This document shows, piece after piece, positions 36,668-50,300 of a DNA stretch of 64,000 nt (positions are counted from its first letter, which is position 1; every line of letters begins with the position of its first letter). The stretch is from contig NC_133287.1 of NCBI RefSeq assembly GCF_005239225.2, forward strand, positions 8,723,493 to 8,787,492. Reading direction: 5' to 3'. The stretch comes from Populus alba. Lineage: Eukaryota > Streptophyta > Magnoliopsida > Malpighiales > Salicaceae. The position numbers and the translations under genes were made by a program. Below the pieces are notes generated by a model. That model had not been told where the DNA came from, searched no databases, and saw only the letters and a program-made list of their open reading frames with translations.

Positions 36668-37019
36668 TCATTATTTTTTAATTTTTTTATCTGCTAGATT
36701 TGATCTTTATTATTTTGATTATTATTTATTTTATTTGAGATGATTTATGAAATTATATTTTTTTCAATTCCATTCTCATTCAACTTTTTAATTTGTAAGA
36801 TTTATTTTTTATTATTTTAATAAACTTCAAAAAAAAGAAACATTAATAAGTTATTTTTCAGCTCACTTTTCATAACATAATCAAACATTAAAAAGTGTTT
36901 TTCAACTTATTTTTTATGATATTACTAAACATAAAAAAATAATTTATTTTTTTCAAAATTCACTTTTCAAAAACACCTATTTCTAAAACAAAATTATTTT
37001 TCTACAAACAAAACGGGGC
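36140..37019. mobile_element. Harbinger-like non-autonomous DNA transposon 2
   Basis: The left end is GGGTGCATTTGTTTCTTGA and the inverted right end is GCCCCGTTTTGTTTGTAGA, sharing a TTTGTTT block after a G-rich start. TTA flanks both sides (36137-36139 and 37020-37022). The subterminal aaaacactttctagaaatt and ctagaaaatcactttct words resemble those of the element at 19372-20826. No transposase is present. The right end lies 168 bp before the LIG6 start codon. Confidence 0.68.
36596..36667. repeat. (AAT)n-(ATT)n inverted simple repeat
   Basis: About ten AAT units pass directly into about thirteen ATT units, giving a nearly perfect palindrome of over 60 bp inside the Harbinger-like element. 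Confidence 0.95.
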
Positions 37020-37022
37020 TTA

Positions 37023-37187
37023 AAGTTGAAATGTGCCCTTGGCAGTATACTCTATGCTCCCAACAAGGATACATAAGCATACAAAAACCTCCCCCAAAAA
37101 TCTTAGTGAAAGGAAATGCCTTTCCCCCCTCCCTCTCCCCTTCCCTCTCCCTTCTTTTCCTTCCTCGTTCTCTCTTGACAAATTTCA
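37023..37187 (+). promoter_or_regulatory. LIG6 proximal promoter and leader
   Basis: The 165 bp between the transposon end and the ATG is unusually pyrimidine-rich at 37120-37175 (repeated cccctccctctcc), typical of plant 5' leaders. No TATA box is evident in this space, so the core promoter may be TATA-less or lie partly in the transposon. Confidence 0.45.
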
Positions 37188-40100
37188 ATGGCCTTTCAAT
37201 CCGATCACCAAACCCCACAGTCCATAAACTCACAAACCCTATACTACAAATCCCTCACTTCACTTTCCCTCCAAATCCCTCCAACCCCATCATCCTCCCT
37301 CCCTCTCCCTCCTTCTCTCCCTGCTTCAAAACTCATCCCCAAAACCCGTTTCCTCATCGACGGATTCCGCTTTTCCTCCCCTTCCATTACTGCTTACTTC
37401 CTTTCCCACTTCCATTCTGACCATTACACTGGTCTTTCCTCTCATTGGTCTCAAGGTATCATTTTTTGTTCCCCAATCACTACATCTCTTGTTACTAGTA
37501 TCCTTAATGTCCCTGAATGTTTTGTCTTTTCGCTTCCTCTGAATCGTGCTGTTGATATTGATGGTGTTGAAGTTAGTTTAGTTGATGCTAATCACTGTCC
37601 TGGCGCTGTTCAGTTCTTGTTGAAAGTGCCCATTTGTAAGAATTTAGAGAATTTTGAGTTGTATGTTCATACTGGTGATTTTAGGTACTCTTGTGAGATG
37701 AAAGATGATGTTTTTTTGAGAGGTTTTGTGGGGTGTAATACGGTTTTTTTGGATACTACTTATTGTAATCCGAAATTTGTGTTTCCTTTACAAGAGGAGT
37801 CGGTTGATTATGTTGTTAGTGCGATTGAGAAGATAGGAGGAGAGGGGTTCAGTGGGGGTTTGGAGAAGAGGGTTCTGTTCCTCGTGGCTACTTATGTGGT
37901 GGGGAAAGAAAAGATTTTGATTGAGATTGCACGGAGGTGTAATAGGAAGGTCTATGTGGATGCAAGGAAAATGGAGGTTTTGAGGGTTTTGGGGTGCGGG
38001 GAGAGTGGGGTGTTTACAGAGGATGAGAATGAGAGTGATGTGCATGTTGTTGGCTGGAATGTCTTGGGGGAAACTTGGCCCTATTTTCGGCCGAATTTTG
38101 TGAAAATGAAGGAAATTATGGTGGAAAGAGGTTACAATAAGGTTGTGGGGTTTGTGCCAACTGGGTGGACTTACGAAGTGAAACGTAATAAGTTTGCAGT
38201 GAGATCAAAGGATTCATGTGAGATTCATCTTGTGCCATATAGTGAGCATTCAAATTACAATGAACTCAGGGAGTATGTGAAGTTTTTGAGACCTAAACGT
38301 GTCATTCCGACAGTTGGTGTGGATGTTGAAAAACTCGATAGTAAACATGCTGCTAAAATGCAGAAGCATTTTGCTGGGTTAGTTGACGAGATGGCTAATA
38401 AGAAGGAATTTTTAATGGGTTTTCTTCGTGGCTCGTCTGAGAATGATGAGAAGGTTGAAATGGATGTTGTCTCAGGCTGGAACGAGGGGCTGGCACAGGA
38501 GAAAGAGTTAGTGGAGTCGGTTGAAATGAAAGCCAATGAGAATAATGACACTGTTGCTTGTCTTAACTCCTCATCTACACTGCAAGAATCTCCTACACAC
38601 ACTTTAAGCATGCTAAATGATGAGGAAAGAGATAAACTCGTTCATGAATTGAGTGATTGTTTGCCCACATGGGTTACCCGAGACCAAATGTTAGATTTAA
38701 TCAGCACTCATGGGAGGAATATTGTTGAAGCAGTTTCTAGCTTTTATGAACGTGAAATGGAATTCCATGATCAAGTAATTTCTTGTAGAGTAACTGTTTC
38801 TTCATCTGAGACAGTTCCATTATATGACTCTGAATCACCTTCAAAACCAGCTTCTATTAATACTGATAGTCGAAGTATGGGTTTTCTGTCAAGTCAAAAC
38901 TACAAGTCACCTAGCAAGAATCCTAAACTAAAGGGTGGTAGTTCTCCTAGAAAAAGGAAGAGGAGCGTTGGCAATAAGCCTGGCAAGAAATCAAAAATTA
39001 ATTCAAAGCTGGAATCTGGCGTGTCGAAGCAATCCACCATTACTAAGTTTTTCAATAAAGTTTTGCCTGATGCTTCTCAAGTTAGCGTGGTTGCATCTAT
39101 ATCTGAGCAATGCCCTGGAGATGAAAATTTGTTGCAAAATGATGATGTTACAGAGTCATACAGGGAGGAGGTAGATCAGTTTATTCAGATAATTGATGGC
39201 AATGAGTCAACAAGAAGTTATGCTGCCACCCTCCTCAAGAAGACAGAAGGAGATATTAACAAGGCTCTGGACATGCATTATGGTGATCCCAAGGGTAACC
39301 TTGGCAAGAGTATAGAGGCTTTGGTGGTTTCTGGCAATATGGTTGAGCGTCAGTGTGAAACTGGCTCCTCTTCTGCCAGGGAGAAAGAATTGTTTGGAGA
39401 AATAGAAAATATGGTTGATCTATCCGTTCAGGGATCACTAATAAAAAACGTGGATGCAACTCTTGTATCACTACCAACAGAAAAATATAATCCCATAGAG
39501 CATGGTTTGTCTCTTCACTTTTGAAGTTGATTAACTTACTGGTATTCTCACATTCTCTCTATGTTGCATTAAGTTCTGAAGTTACGCAGCATGCTGGAAT
39601 GGTGGACAACCTGCACCATATATCCATCTTGCACGTGCTTTTGACCTGGTCGAGGCAGAAAAAGGAAAGATCAAAGCTACTTCGTTATTGTGCAATATGT
39701 TTAGAAGGTTTCCTCGTAGGCTACCCTTTTTCTTTATTCATAAAATTAAGGGATGCATTGTGGTAATACTTAGCTCAGCGGGAAGTGTCTCTTGCAATTT
39801 TTTGTGTCATGCAGTTTGCTGGCATTGTCTCCTGAGGATGTGTTGCCTGCTGCCTATCTGTGCACAAATAAGATTGCTGCTGACCATGAAAATGTGGTTA
39901 GTGGTCTTCTTTCTTGAATTTTGTGTTTGCTTTTATCAGTCATGGGATTTAATTACATTCCATCTTCTTTAGGTCTCATTGTGCAAATTTTTAACATTTT
40001 GGTTGCAATTATTCCCATTACTTGTGGAACATTTTATTTCTGGCTTGAATGATCTCCAGATTATGAATTTCTCATATATGTTTTCTGGGTCAAATATTTA

Positions 40101-43100
40101 GAATATACATATGCTATGTAATAGCATTATAATCATGTTCTATTTGCTAGGAGATATGGACATGTTTCTTCTCTTCTTCTGAGAATGAGATATGGACTTA
40201 CATGCCCACCTATGGTTTAATAGCATGAACTTTTTATGTTTTCATAGCTGAGCTAGCATCAGTAATTCTTTTTTCACCATGTGTTTCTCAGTTGCCTATA
40301 ATTCAACTGAATCTTGGTCCAGTCCAAAAGCTAAGCCTTGGTCTTAAAGTAGTTGGGTTCAGTTGCATGGATCCATTTTTCCCCATTCTTTTGTCAGGGC
40401 TAAACCAAACCTTCTGTAATTAATTAATCTTTTTATCACTGGGCTCACGTCTTGCTTCATTTAATTCTCCTACCTCTCATTTGCTCTGCTTCCCAGTTGC
40501 ATGTTTTTACTGAAATGCAATTGGAGATGCTTTATAACTCCAGGGTTGAGGGCTTGGTGATTTTCTCTGAAATAGAAGAAAGAAAGATGTACCAATGAGC
40601 CTCGAATTTTTCAGGAACTAAACATAGGTGGAACCTTGGTTACATCGGCTTTGGAAGAGGCATGTGGAACAAACCGGTCTAAAATAAGGGAAATGTACAA
40701 TAGTATGGGGGATCTTGGTAGGAAAAAAAATCCTTCAATCTTTGATCTATAATGATTTTTTTTATTAGTTTCAATTTCCTGCTATTTTTTTTCCTATCAG
40801 TATGCCTGATGAACAAATATATTGTTTGTGGTTAAAGGTGACGTTGCTCAAGTATGCAGACAAACACAGACATTACTGGCTCCTCCCCCTCCCCTTCTTA
40901 TTAAAGATGTATTTTCTGCGCTGCAGAAGATAAGGTATGGCCAGGTTTGTGATTTAAGATAGAACTGCAACTTTAATGGGATTTTTGGGATGGCTATGAG
41001 GATTGTTTTCTGATGTCCTAATTGAACATGTTCGGGATGTGTTTTCTGGTGATGACACTCATTAACAGAAGTGAACTCAGCTTTAGGAGGCAAGAATCAG
41101 GCAAATTTCTTACTAGTAAAGGTTTTTTTTCGTTGATAAATTTTGAGGGGACTGTTAAAGCTTTAATGGGCTTAGGCAGTCAAGTATCATCTTTACTTCT
41201 CTCTCTCTCTCTCTCTCTCTCGTGATATTGTAGCAGATATCACTAGACAATCTAATGGTGAAAAGTCATAGAAGGAGATCATTACCAATTCCAAATAAGA
41301 TTGCAAAAACAAAATTTTTCTGTGGATTCTAGTGGCTGCTGGATGAAGGATTGCATCCTTAATGATCTATTGTTCTGATCCATGCTGGTATTGCCTAGAA
41401 GTTGAACAATCTTACACTGGAAGTAACTGATTATGTTTGCAGCTTCTTTGTCTAAAAGTTAGAAATTAAATAATCGCACAATTATGTTTACTTCTTCTAA
41501 TTTTAAATTCCTAGATGATTAGAGTAATATGAAAAAGAGTGTGATGATCCATATATATCTAACCTATCACAAAGTTTACAGGGAAGCTCATTGTCACGCA
41601 AGTCATTAGCTTCATTCACATTTTTCTCATGTAAGATTCTCCAGTGTACAAACAGGTAGCGGAAGTACTGGTCGAAAGAAGAGCCTCATTGTGAATCTTA
41701 TGCGTTCTTGTAGGGAGAAGGAGATGAAGTTTATTGTCAGAACTTTGGTAAGAGTCCTGAACAACCTTTCAGGATTATGACCATAGTAGGTATTCTATAA
41801 TCATTTTATTATTCAAGTAGATAAGCTACTGGTCTTTGCTGCTCCTATCAAACAACATAAGGAGACATGTTTTAGGGACTTTGATAATTGCTGATTTACC
41901 TAATCTAGCTGTGGATTTGAAAAGGTGACAGGATGATTTTACTCCTGAAATCCTAGTTCAGTTTAATAATCTTTTTCACATGGATCTGTACTTGCATCCC
42001 GTTGTCTATCTTTATGCATTGAGTTTTCCCTATCCATACATTTTTTTTAGGAAGGAAGATGAATGCATTGATAATATTATCATGCTTTTCTTCTAGTCCA
42101 TCTTAATTCTTATTCTTTCTGGACTCTGTTGTGCCCTTCAGTTATTTTGTAAGGGTTACTGACTACTCGCGCACACCACAGAATTTAAGATCTCATTTTT
42201 TCCATAGTAAGGCCAGGGAAATTTGCATCTTGTACTCTCTTTTTGGATGTCTGATCTGAGCATTTAGTTCTAGGAGTTGATCTTCATAATTTGTTGTTTT
42301 ACTTGTCTTTCTCCATAAGTTCTTGTGATGGAATCAACCGAATAAAACTCTATTTGGAAATCTTCTGCAGTAGCACTTCAATCATATTGTCTTTGTTAGT
42401 CAATTTAAAACCATTCATATGATTTGATTGAGGTTAGTTTCTGGTATCAGTAATTTATTTTTCTCTGAAGGTAATTGTACTCTTGTAATTTCTGGATTTG
42501 ATGGAAAGAGATTTTAGCAACTGTCCTTAAGCGGGTAATTTATTGCTATATTGAGTCTATTTCCCTACGAAATAGTCAATCCCCCACCCCCCTCTTGGGA
42601 GTCTTACACTACCTGGGATTTGGGTTATTAATAGCTGACATACAGAAAACGTTTCCATTTATGTAAAGAAAAGATGGAAGTCTGTTGAAAAATATCAGTA
42701 ATTCATCAACTTAAATAAAAAGAGAATGATAGAAAAAATTGCAGCTTTGTTGTTTAGTTGCTTGTGATCAGGCACCTTAATACATGTATAGCCCATTTAT
42801 CTTTTATTCTAAATTCATAGAGATATGAAAGGCAAATATTGAAATACTTTTTAAAAATCTGCTGTGCTGTAGTTTTTTTTTATTTTTCTTGCTATATGAA
42901 CAGGTAAGGAATTTACGGATTGGAGCAATGATGAGAACTATCCTACCTGCTTTAGCTCAAGCTGTTGCTTTGAATTCCTTTTCTTCTGATGAATGTAAAG
43001 CTGAGAATGTGAAGGATAAACTTCAGGTTTGGTTTCTAATTTTTATATACCCTGATGCTTGATAACAACATTTTTCTTTTCTTTTCTTTTTTCCCCATTT

Positions 43101-46100
43101 GCTTTACTTGATTTAGCTGTATTATATTAAAGTAATGTATTATTTTTATGCAGTAAATGGTAGGTTGAGTGATTTCTGACCACTCATGTACCTTGATGCT
43201 AAATGAACTTTTGTCCACTTTCTATGAAATGTTCAACTTACATTTCTATACACTTTGATGTTGGTGTTCTGTATTTAAATTGTTAATCCAATATTTCTGT
43301 TACTGTTAGTACATTTCCACAGCAGTGATTGAAGCTTATAACATCCTTCCTAGTCTGGTAAGTTGCTTGTATTTGACTCAGTCATTTTCGTTATTCTTTT
43401 GATGTTTTCAATGTGTTCTTCAGATAAATCATGCCAGATGTTCTAACAGGATTTGGTTGTTCCTTCACTCATAAGTGAAGGCGTTGGATTTTCATCGTCA
43501 ACTTTATCAATGGTTGCTGGGATACCTCTTAAACCAATGCTTGCAAAGTACAGATTTTTTTGAATCATTTAAAGCTTATTATTTGTTCATACTGCTCATT
43601 AAATATACTGTACTAATTCCTTGACTCATTGTGTGCTTTTGGATGATAGAATTACAAATGGAGTTGCTCAAGTACTAAAGCTCTTTGAAAATAAAGCTTT
43701 TACATGTGAATACAAGTGCGTGCTCCTCTTTTCATGACTCTTTTTTTAAGATTTTTTCCATTTCTTTCTACGCGCTTTTCCCTTTTGATGATGGTTAGGT
43801 ACTGGGTTTGTGAAGAAAACCTAGTGGTCACATCAATGTCTGCCAACTAGCATTTTATGCTTACAACAGTGGAGATTCCGGGTATCACAATGATTAGAGA
43901 TATTGATAATTACTTTAAGAGAACAGTAGCATTTGTAAAGCCTTCATAGAAATGAAAGAGCCTTGATGTAAGCAAAGATGATACATGTAGCTGATCAATC
44001 TCCAGAACATCATTCAATGCCATAATAACTACAAATGTCATTGTTCCTAGCAATATGGTTTTAAATTGCAGCTTGAACTTGAAAATTGTGGTCATATTTG
44101 TTCCTGCAGCTCTTTGATTTATGAAAAGTCACCATTAGAAACTGTACCTTTTTTACTTGAATCTCCTGTCTTTTTAGTATGTTTTTTAGTTGTTACCATC
44201 AAGATAAGCTCTTCGCCAGATATTTTTATGCACTCAGCATTGTGGAGCTCTTCTTCTAAGAATCATAGTTTAATTGCTGTCTTTCATTGATTGAGTTGGG
44301 AAAACATGTTATGCACAGTATGTGATATCCTATTTGGTTTTTTATTTCTTAGATTAATGGAGGATTTCTCATGGAACATGTTTCTGTATGTATAATTTCA
44401 GATACGATGGTCAGCGTGCCCAAATTCACAAAATGCCAAATGGCACTGTACGTATCTATTCACGAAATGGGGATGAAACAACGTCTAGGTTTCCTGATTT
44501 GATCAAGATAATTGAGGAATCTTGTAAACCTGCTGCAGTGACTTTAATAGTGGATGCAGAGGTTATATATTTTACAGTGGAAAGTTTTTTAGTTCTTTTT
44601 GTGAATTTTATTTAATTATTATGCTTCAGCTTACATTACATTAGTAAATTATTGTTCCTGAACTGGACAAGATCCAATTGTGTATAAAACTAGCAGTGCC
44701 TTTTGGATCAGGTAGTTGCAGTTGATCAAAAGAATGGCTGCAAGCTTATGTCCTTTCAAGATCTATCTTCAAGGGAGAGAGGGAGCAAAGATTCTTCCAT
44801 TGCTGTGAATAAGATAAAGGTTTGATCTATTGTCAGTTATAGGTAACTAGCATGCGTTGTGCTAGCCACTAGGTGTTTAGAGTGTTTCTGGGTGTGGGAA
44901 TAAGCTTAATGTCTTCTTAAAGTGATGGAAAATGTTTGTTTAAGCCTGATGCTGGTGAATGAATAATTAGTGTGCCTGGCGGGCTGAGAAAGCAAGAAGA
45001 GAATGGGGGCATAGTCCAGTGTTGGGTTTAATTGCCTAATATCTTACTTTATGAAACATCATTTTCCTTTTTCTTGTTGATGTGATATGGTCTTATTTCA
45101 TTTTCAGTGATGGTAACTAATCTGATTTTGTATTTTCTCTTATGTTTCCACTACACGCAGGTTGATATATGCGTGTTTGTCTTTGATATCATGTTTGCTA
45201 ATGGAGAACAGTAATTTCTTGAACCTTCTCTTGGAATTTCTATACATGTCTCAATTTTTAAGCTACCAGATACAATTTTGTGAGAATTGGATTTGAGATT
45301 ATTTGTGGTTATGCAGCTGAGCTAACCGGTTTGGTTACTTACATTTTGAAAAAAAAAAAAACTAAAGGGAAGTTACTATAACCCAAGCACAAAAAACTAT
45401 TCATTATAATAATGTAATTACTAAATTTTCCTTTGTTTATTAAAACTTTGAACTAAACATGGGGGCAAGATAGTTTTTTTCACCATGACACAATTGTTTT
45501 TTGCAAATTATATGATGTTAGATTGATTATTTTGTTTTTTTATAGTAAAATTACTAATTAAACCATGGAATAAAATAATCTAATGCTTACTACCTGAGGA
45601 CTTTTTTCTATTTTTAAAATAGTGTAATTACTTTAATACTTTTAAAGATAAAACTAACAAAACTCTCATTTAAGGATTTTTATTGTTTGACATTGTTTTT
45701 ATTGTAAATTCCAAGGGTATTCAGGAGTATTGTTGTAAATTACATTTATTAAATATAATTAAAAAAAACATTGTTGGCGCGTGTTGCGGATGACCCCACA
45801 TGGTTTGGCGTCGGTGGCCATTTATTCGCCCCCCCCCCCCAATCCTTCTCTTCTAGCCTAGATTCTCATGTCAACCTCTTAAAAATTCAGTAACAACTTT
45901 TTTAATTTGTTGATTTTTTAGATTTGGTTCATTCTTTTATTATGATTTTTTTTTTTATCTTGAATAATTTATAAAATTGGTATGCCTTTTTAATTTGTTG
46001 ATTTTTTATTATGATTTTTTTTTTATCTTGAATAATTTATAAAATTGGTATGTCTTTTTAATTTCATAACTTTTAAATTTTTTTCGTTCAAATTTGATCT

Positions 46101-49100
46101 TTGTTTTTTTTTTTAATCATTTTATAAATTGATTTTATTTTATGATTTCATCCTTTGTTTTTTTTTCTAATTAAATTTAATCCCTATTATTTTGATTGCT
46201 ATTTTTTTTTTCTTTTACAAGTTTTTATTTGAAATCATTTTTTAAATTGATTTTATTTTATAATTTCACCCTCCTTGTGTTTTTTTCCCCTGTCAAATTT
46301 AATCCCTATTCATTTAATTGTCAATTATTTTGCTTTGATAAGTTTTTAAAATTGTTTCATAATAAATTTTTTCTGGATCTAGGGTTTCACATATTACAAG
46401 TTTTTAAGATTTGACCAGGTTTGTGATGTTTTGCTGGTTTGCTTGTTATTATTTTTTCCCCCCTTTGTCTAAGCTAATATTTTTTTCACATTTCATCATT
46501 TATTGTTTTTCAATTTAATTACCTTTACAAATTTCAATTGAAAATCGGGTTCTTTTAGTTAACTTGCTTTTTATTGAATTTGTTGTTTTTGGTCGTTGTT
46601 TTCTATTCTTTTTTTTTTTTTTTTTTTGTATTCTTTAAATCTATTTTTTTTTTCAAATCCATTCCTTTAATATTTTGAATAATATTTTTTAAAACAATTT
46701 ATAAGGTTAGAATTCTTTTTCTATTTTTCTAGGATTTTTCAATAATTTTAAAAATGACCCGGGTTTTCTTTTGTTTTTTTTTTTTTTAATTGTTGCTTTT
46801 TATTGGATTTATTTTGGCTAATCAATAGTAAATTGGTTAGGAATTAGTTTTTTTTTTTTTTTTTTATTCAGGCCAAATCTAAGATTTAATGGGCTGCTAG
46901 TTTGAGATTTTTGTCTAGGTTTAGAAAGTTTGCCCAAGTTTTTTGGGTTTTCTTTTTAAAAGGTTATGTTTTTTTTAGTTTTATCGTTCAATATTTATAT
47001 CATTAGTGATTATGTTTTTTTTTTGTTTAATCCGCCTTCTTTATGATTTTTTAACCGTGTATTTTTTGGTTGTTTTCTTTCTTTTAAGGTTTGTCCATAT
47101 ATCAGTGTTTTTTTCTCAAGTAACGTCTATGCCTTGAGTAACATTTTTTTAAAAAAAAAAAAAAAAAACACATGTGCATCATAAAATTATAAATGTTTTA
47201 TCTTTTAAATTTAGTTCCTATTTTTTTTATTGTTATTTTTTTTTTGTTTGGGATCATTTCTTAGATTTGTTTTTTACAATTTTATCATCCATGGGGTTTT
47301 TTACTATTGAATTTAATACCCATGCTTTTTGTTGCTATTTTTTTTTTCAAGTTTTAAAATTGATTTTTTTTTTTGCATCCTTTAAAATTAAATTGGTTAG
47401 GAATTAAATTCTTGATTTTTTTTTCTTTTTTAAATTTATTTATTTTAATTTCTTCTTTTAACATTTATGTATTAAAAATTGATCTTCGTATTTTTTTTTA
47501 ACTTTCCTTTCAAGCGGTCCTTTTTTTTTCTTTTATTTTTATTAGTTTATCTCAATTTTATTTCCACTGTCATGGAGTTTGTTAGTTAAACCTAGTTTAA
47601 TTAGGGTTTTTTTTCTTGCCTTCTTTTTGAAAAAAAAGTTTCAGTTTTGTTTTTAAACATTGAGTTTTTCAACTCTAGGATGGGATCATGTTGGTTTTTT
47701 TACCTTATTTTTTGTTATCATTGTTTTATATTTTTTAATTTATATTATTTAAATTATCGATTTGATAACTTGGGTCTCAGATTTTTTTTCTTAGAATTTT
47801 TTTCTTAAAAAAAAAAAAAAAACCCAGCCCATGGTAAAGCGTGTGCCACAAATCTAACAGTTAACTATGGTAGTTGTGTCATGTCGCTAGCTGTAATTAA
47901 CATGAGATTAAGGCTTCATTGAGTTGAGATTCCATTGTCAGTGCTATAGGAAGAGGATAATTATCAAGGCAATCAGATAAACTAGTAGATATGGACTTTT
48001 ACATGTAATATTTATTCTCAAAATCATTAATCTAAGAAGAGTCTAGATTCCATCAGAAGATGAAATTTTGTTGATATCGCAAAATTAAATAATTAGATCA
48101 TTATCACTCCTGATCTGACAACAAGGTTTGGAGCTTTCTGTTCCAGTTTTTAAGATACCGAATCAGTTATGAAAGTGCTTTCATTGAGTGTGGTTCCCAA
48201 CTTTTAAGAATCAATCGAGCCAAACGGATTAGGTGGGCTAAATTTCACTCTTTCCAGAAGTTGATTGCTATTTAAACTGGCTAATCTTCTGTTGCAGGCT
48301 GTTGGAGCTTCCTCTCCGCCAAAGGCGACAATGTATGCATTTTTCTTGGTTCTTTGAAGATGTATTATTTTCTTTTATTTAACTGGATAATAACTTCTTT
48401 TCCCTGAAGTGTTGCGTGTTTCAACTCTAACCCTCTTCTGTAATAACACAGACTTGAAAGACTTGTTTTGTGATGAGAGATTAGGTTGTTTTGAATATGC
48501 AAAGGAGATGACGGTAACTGCTGTAATTTACCAGTTCACATAATCAGTTCTTTTCAGTATTTTAACTGGCTCTATGCTTTGTAGGTTGAAGCACAGGATG
48601 CTTGTTTGACCAATGAGGCAACATTGACCAAGATGAAATCTTTCCTTGAAGATGCTTTGCGGTCCTCGTGTGAAGGGATTATGGTGAAATCTCTAGATAT
48701 CGATGCTGGATACTGTCCATCAAAACGGACTGACGCATGGTTAAAGGTTTGATGTTTTATAGTTTTTTTTTTGTTATCTTACTACATAAAAATATAAGGA
48801 TGATTAGTTACTGGTTGAACTGATGTTTCTTTTGCAGGTCAAGAAGGATTATGTTGAAGGACTGAATGATTCTCTTGATTTAGTCCCGATTGGTGCTTGG
48901 CATGGAAATGGGAGAAAAGCAGGATGGTAGTAACCTCTTCTTTTTCCTCCCCTTTCATAACAGGGTTTCCTGGAAGATTCTTGTGTCATATTTTCTTCTA
49001 CTTTCTGTTTGCTATGATATAAATACACAAGAATTAAATTTATTTTGCTGTTATTGATAAACCGCAATGAAATCATTCTGAACAAGGTGGAGATCGGGGT

Positions 49101-50300
49101 CTGTACTACAGTACTTGAGTTCAAAAATTAAGGTCAAAGAATGTAGTTTCAGGAAAAAGAAACTGAAGGAAGAAAAAGGAAAGAAAAGTTTGAATGTGCT
49201 GTTATGTTCTTTTCTATTCCATGCACTTTCCAAGTATTTTTTGGGTGTATCCATGACATGTTAAAGTGATGTTGCTACCCTTGATTATCTGACTTTTATT
49301 ATGTTGCAGGTATAGTCCATTCCTCATGGCATGTTACAACCCTGAGACTGAGGAATTCCAAAGTGTGTGCCGTGTCATGTCTGGGTTCTCAGATGCTTTT
49401 TATATAGAGGTAAATGGATTTCATGATTCTTATGTAGATAAGTCTATGCGTATGGGCATGCTATCAAGGGTATCGTGGATTTAAACAGAATTGTCATTAG
49501 AAGACTCTTAATTTTTAACATTAAGGGGAAGTACCTTCTGATCTTAAATAAATCTTGAGCAAATTGACATAAACATACTTTCTTCCCAATTATTTCTTTA
49601 TGAACTTTCTTCCCGAGAATTAGATGATGAACTAGAGAAGAGTGGTGGCGCTGTGCATATTTCAGTTAGCCATCTGGGTTTCCACGAGGAGGAGAGTACA
49701 CTGCTATTTACATAGATAGTCAATTCAGCTATGTTAGGAGATTCTCTGATACTTACTACCTGTAGTGTGGATTTTTGGATCAGTAACCCAACAGGTGAAC
49801 CTTTAGAGTGCAATTCTTATTCTCACAAAAAAAAAAGTAAATAAGAAAGTAAAGAATGCAATTCATGCACATGTAAAATATTTGAAAAAATTAAGAAAGC
49901 ATTTCTTCCTCGTTGCTTAGCGTCGAGACTGATTTGCCTTACTCTCTGGAGTCTATCATTCTAATCCTCCAAGGTAATAACCGAGTTGCAGATGAAAGAA
50001 TTCTTCTCTGGAGATAGGATCTTGGCCAAGAAGCCACCATACTATCGAACTGTGGAGGTGCCGGATATGTGGTTTTCTCCAGAAGTTGTTTGGGAAATAA
50101 GAGGTGCTGACTTTACAATTTCACCCGTTCACCAGGCTGCTGTAGGTTTGGTTCATCAATCTCGTGGTATCTCAATCAGATTTCCAAGATTTATTCACTC
50201 CGTATCGGATAGAAATCCAGAGGAATGTAGCACAGCAGCAGATATAGCTGAAATGTTTAATTCTCAAACAAGGAAGATGGACGTGACAGCTCAAAGATGA
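37188..50300 (+). CDS. LIG6: DNA ligase 6: nuclease-like domain fused to ATP-dependent ligase
   Basis: Nineteen exons join to a 4230-base frame, 1409 residues: 37188-39504, 39590-39707, 39815-39896, 40615-40717, 40838-40934, 41645-41747, 42904-43026, 43310-43357, 43450-43547, 43650-43715, 44402-44561, 44712-44819, 45161-45210, 48298-48332, 48452-48513, 48585-48746, 48838-48926, 49310-49409, 49992-50300. All splice sites are GT-AG and phases agree. Residues about 1-395 are a metallo-beta-lactamase/beta-CASP (SNM1-like) domain with HFHSDH (74-79), DANHC (133-137), HTGDFR (161-166) and SEHSNY. Then come a UBA-like helix block (about 477-525), a basic NLS-like KRKR segment (about 588), a PIP-box-like QSTITKFF (615-622), a second helix block (about 657-703), and ligase DNA-binding, nucleotidyltransferase and OB domains. 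The catalytic lysine is K1052 in EYKYDGQR; EGIMVK and WLKVKKDY are also present. Plant LIG6 acts in nuclear DNA repair and seed longevity. Confidence 0.95.
41201..41222. repeat. (CT)n microsatellite in LIG6 intron 5
   Basis: TCTCTC array of about 22 bp inside the intron between 40934 and 41645. Confidence 0.9.
45345..47830 (+). repeat. T-rich dispersed repeat, copy B, inside LIG6 intron 13
   Basis: The head (45360-45770) matches 33690-34085 in order and wording, including gtaattactaaatt and ttttttgcaaattatatga. The GC-richer hinge at about 45775-45850 ends in a C-run, and about 1.9 kb of T-rich sequence follows. It accounts for most of the 3087-bp intron 45211-48297, far longer than any other intron of the gene. 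Limits are approximate. Confidence 0.65.

Noticed and set aside
39521..39972. Frames directly after LIG6 exon 1 (81 and 94 codons)
   Set aside because: They overlap exons 2 and 3 of LIG6 in wrong frames and cross introns.
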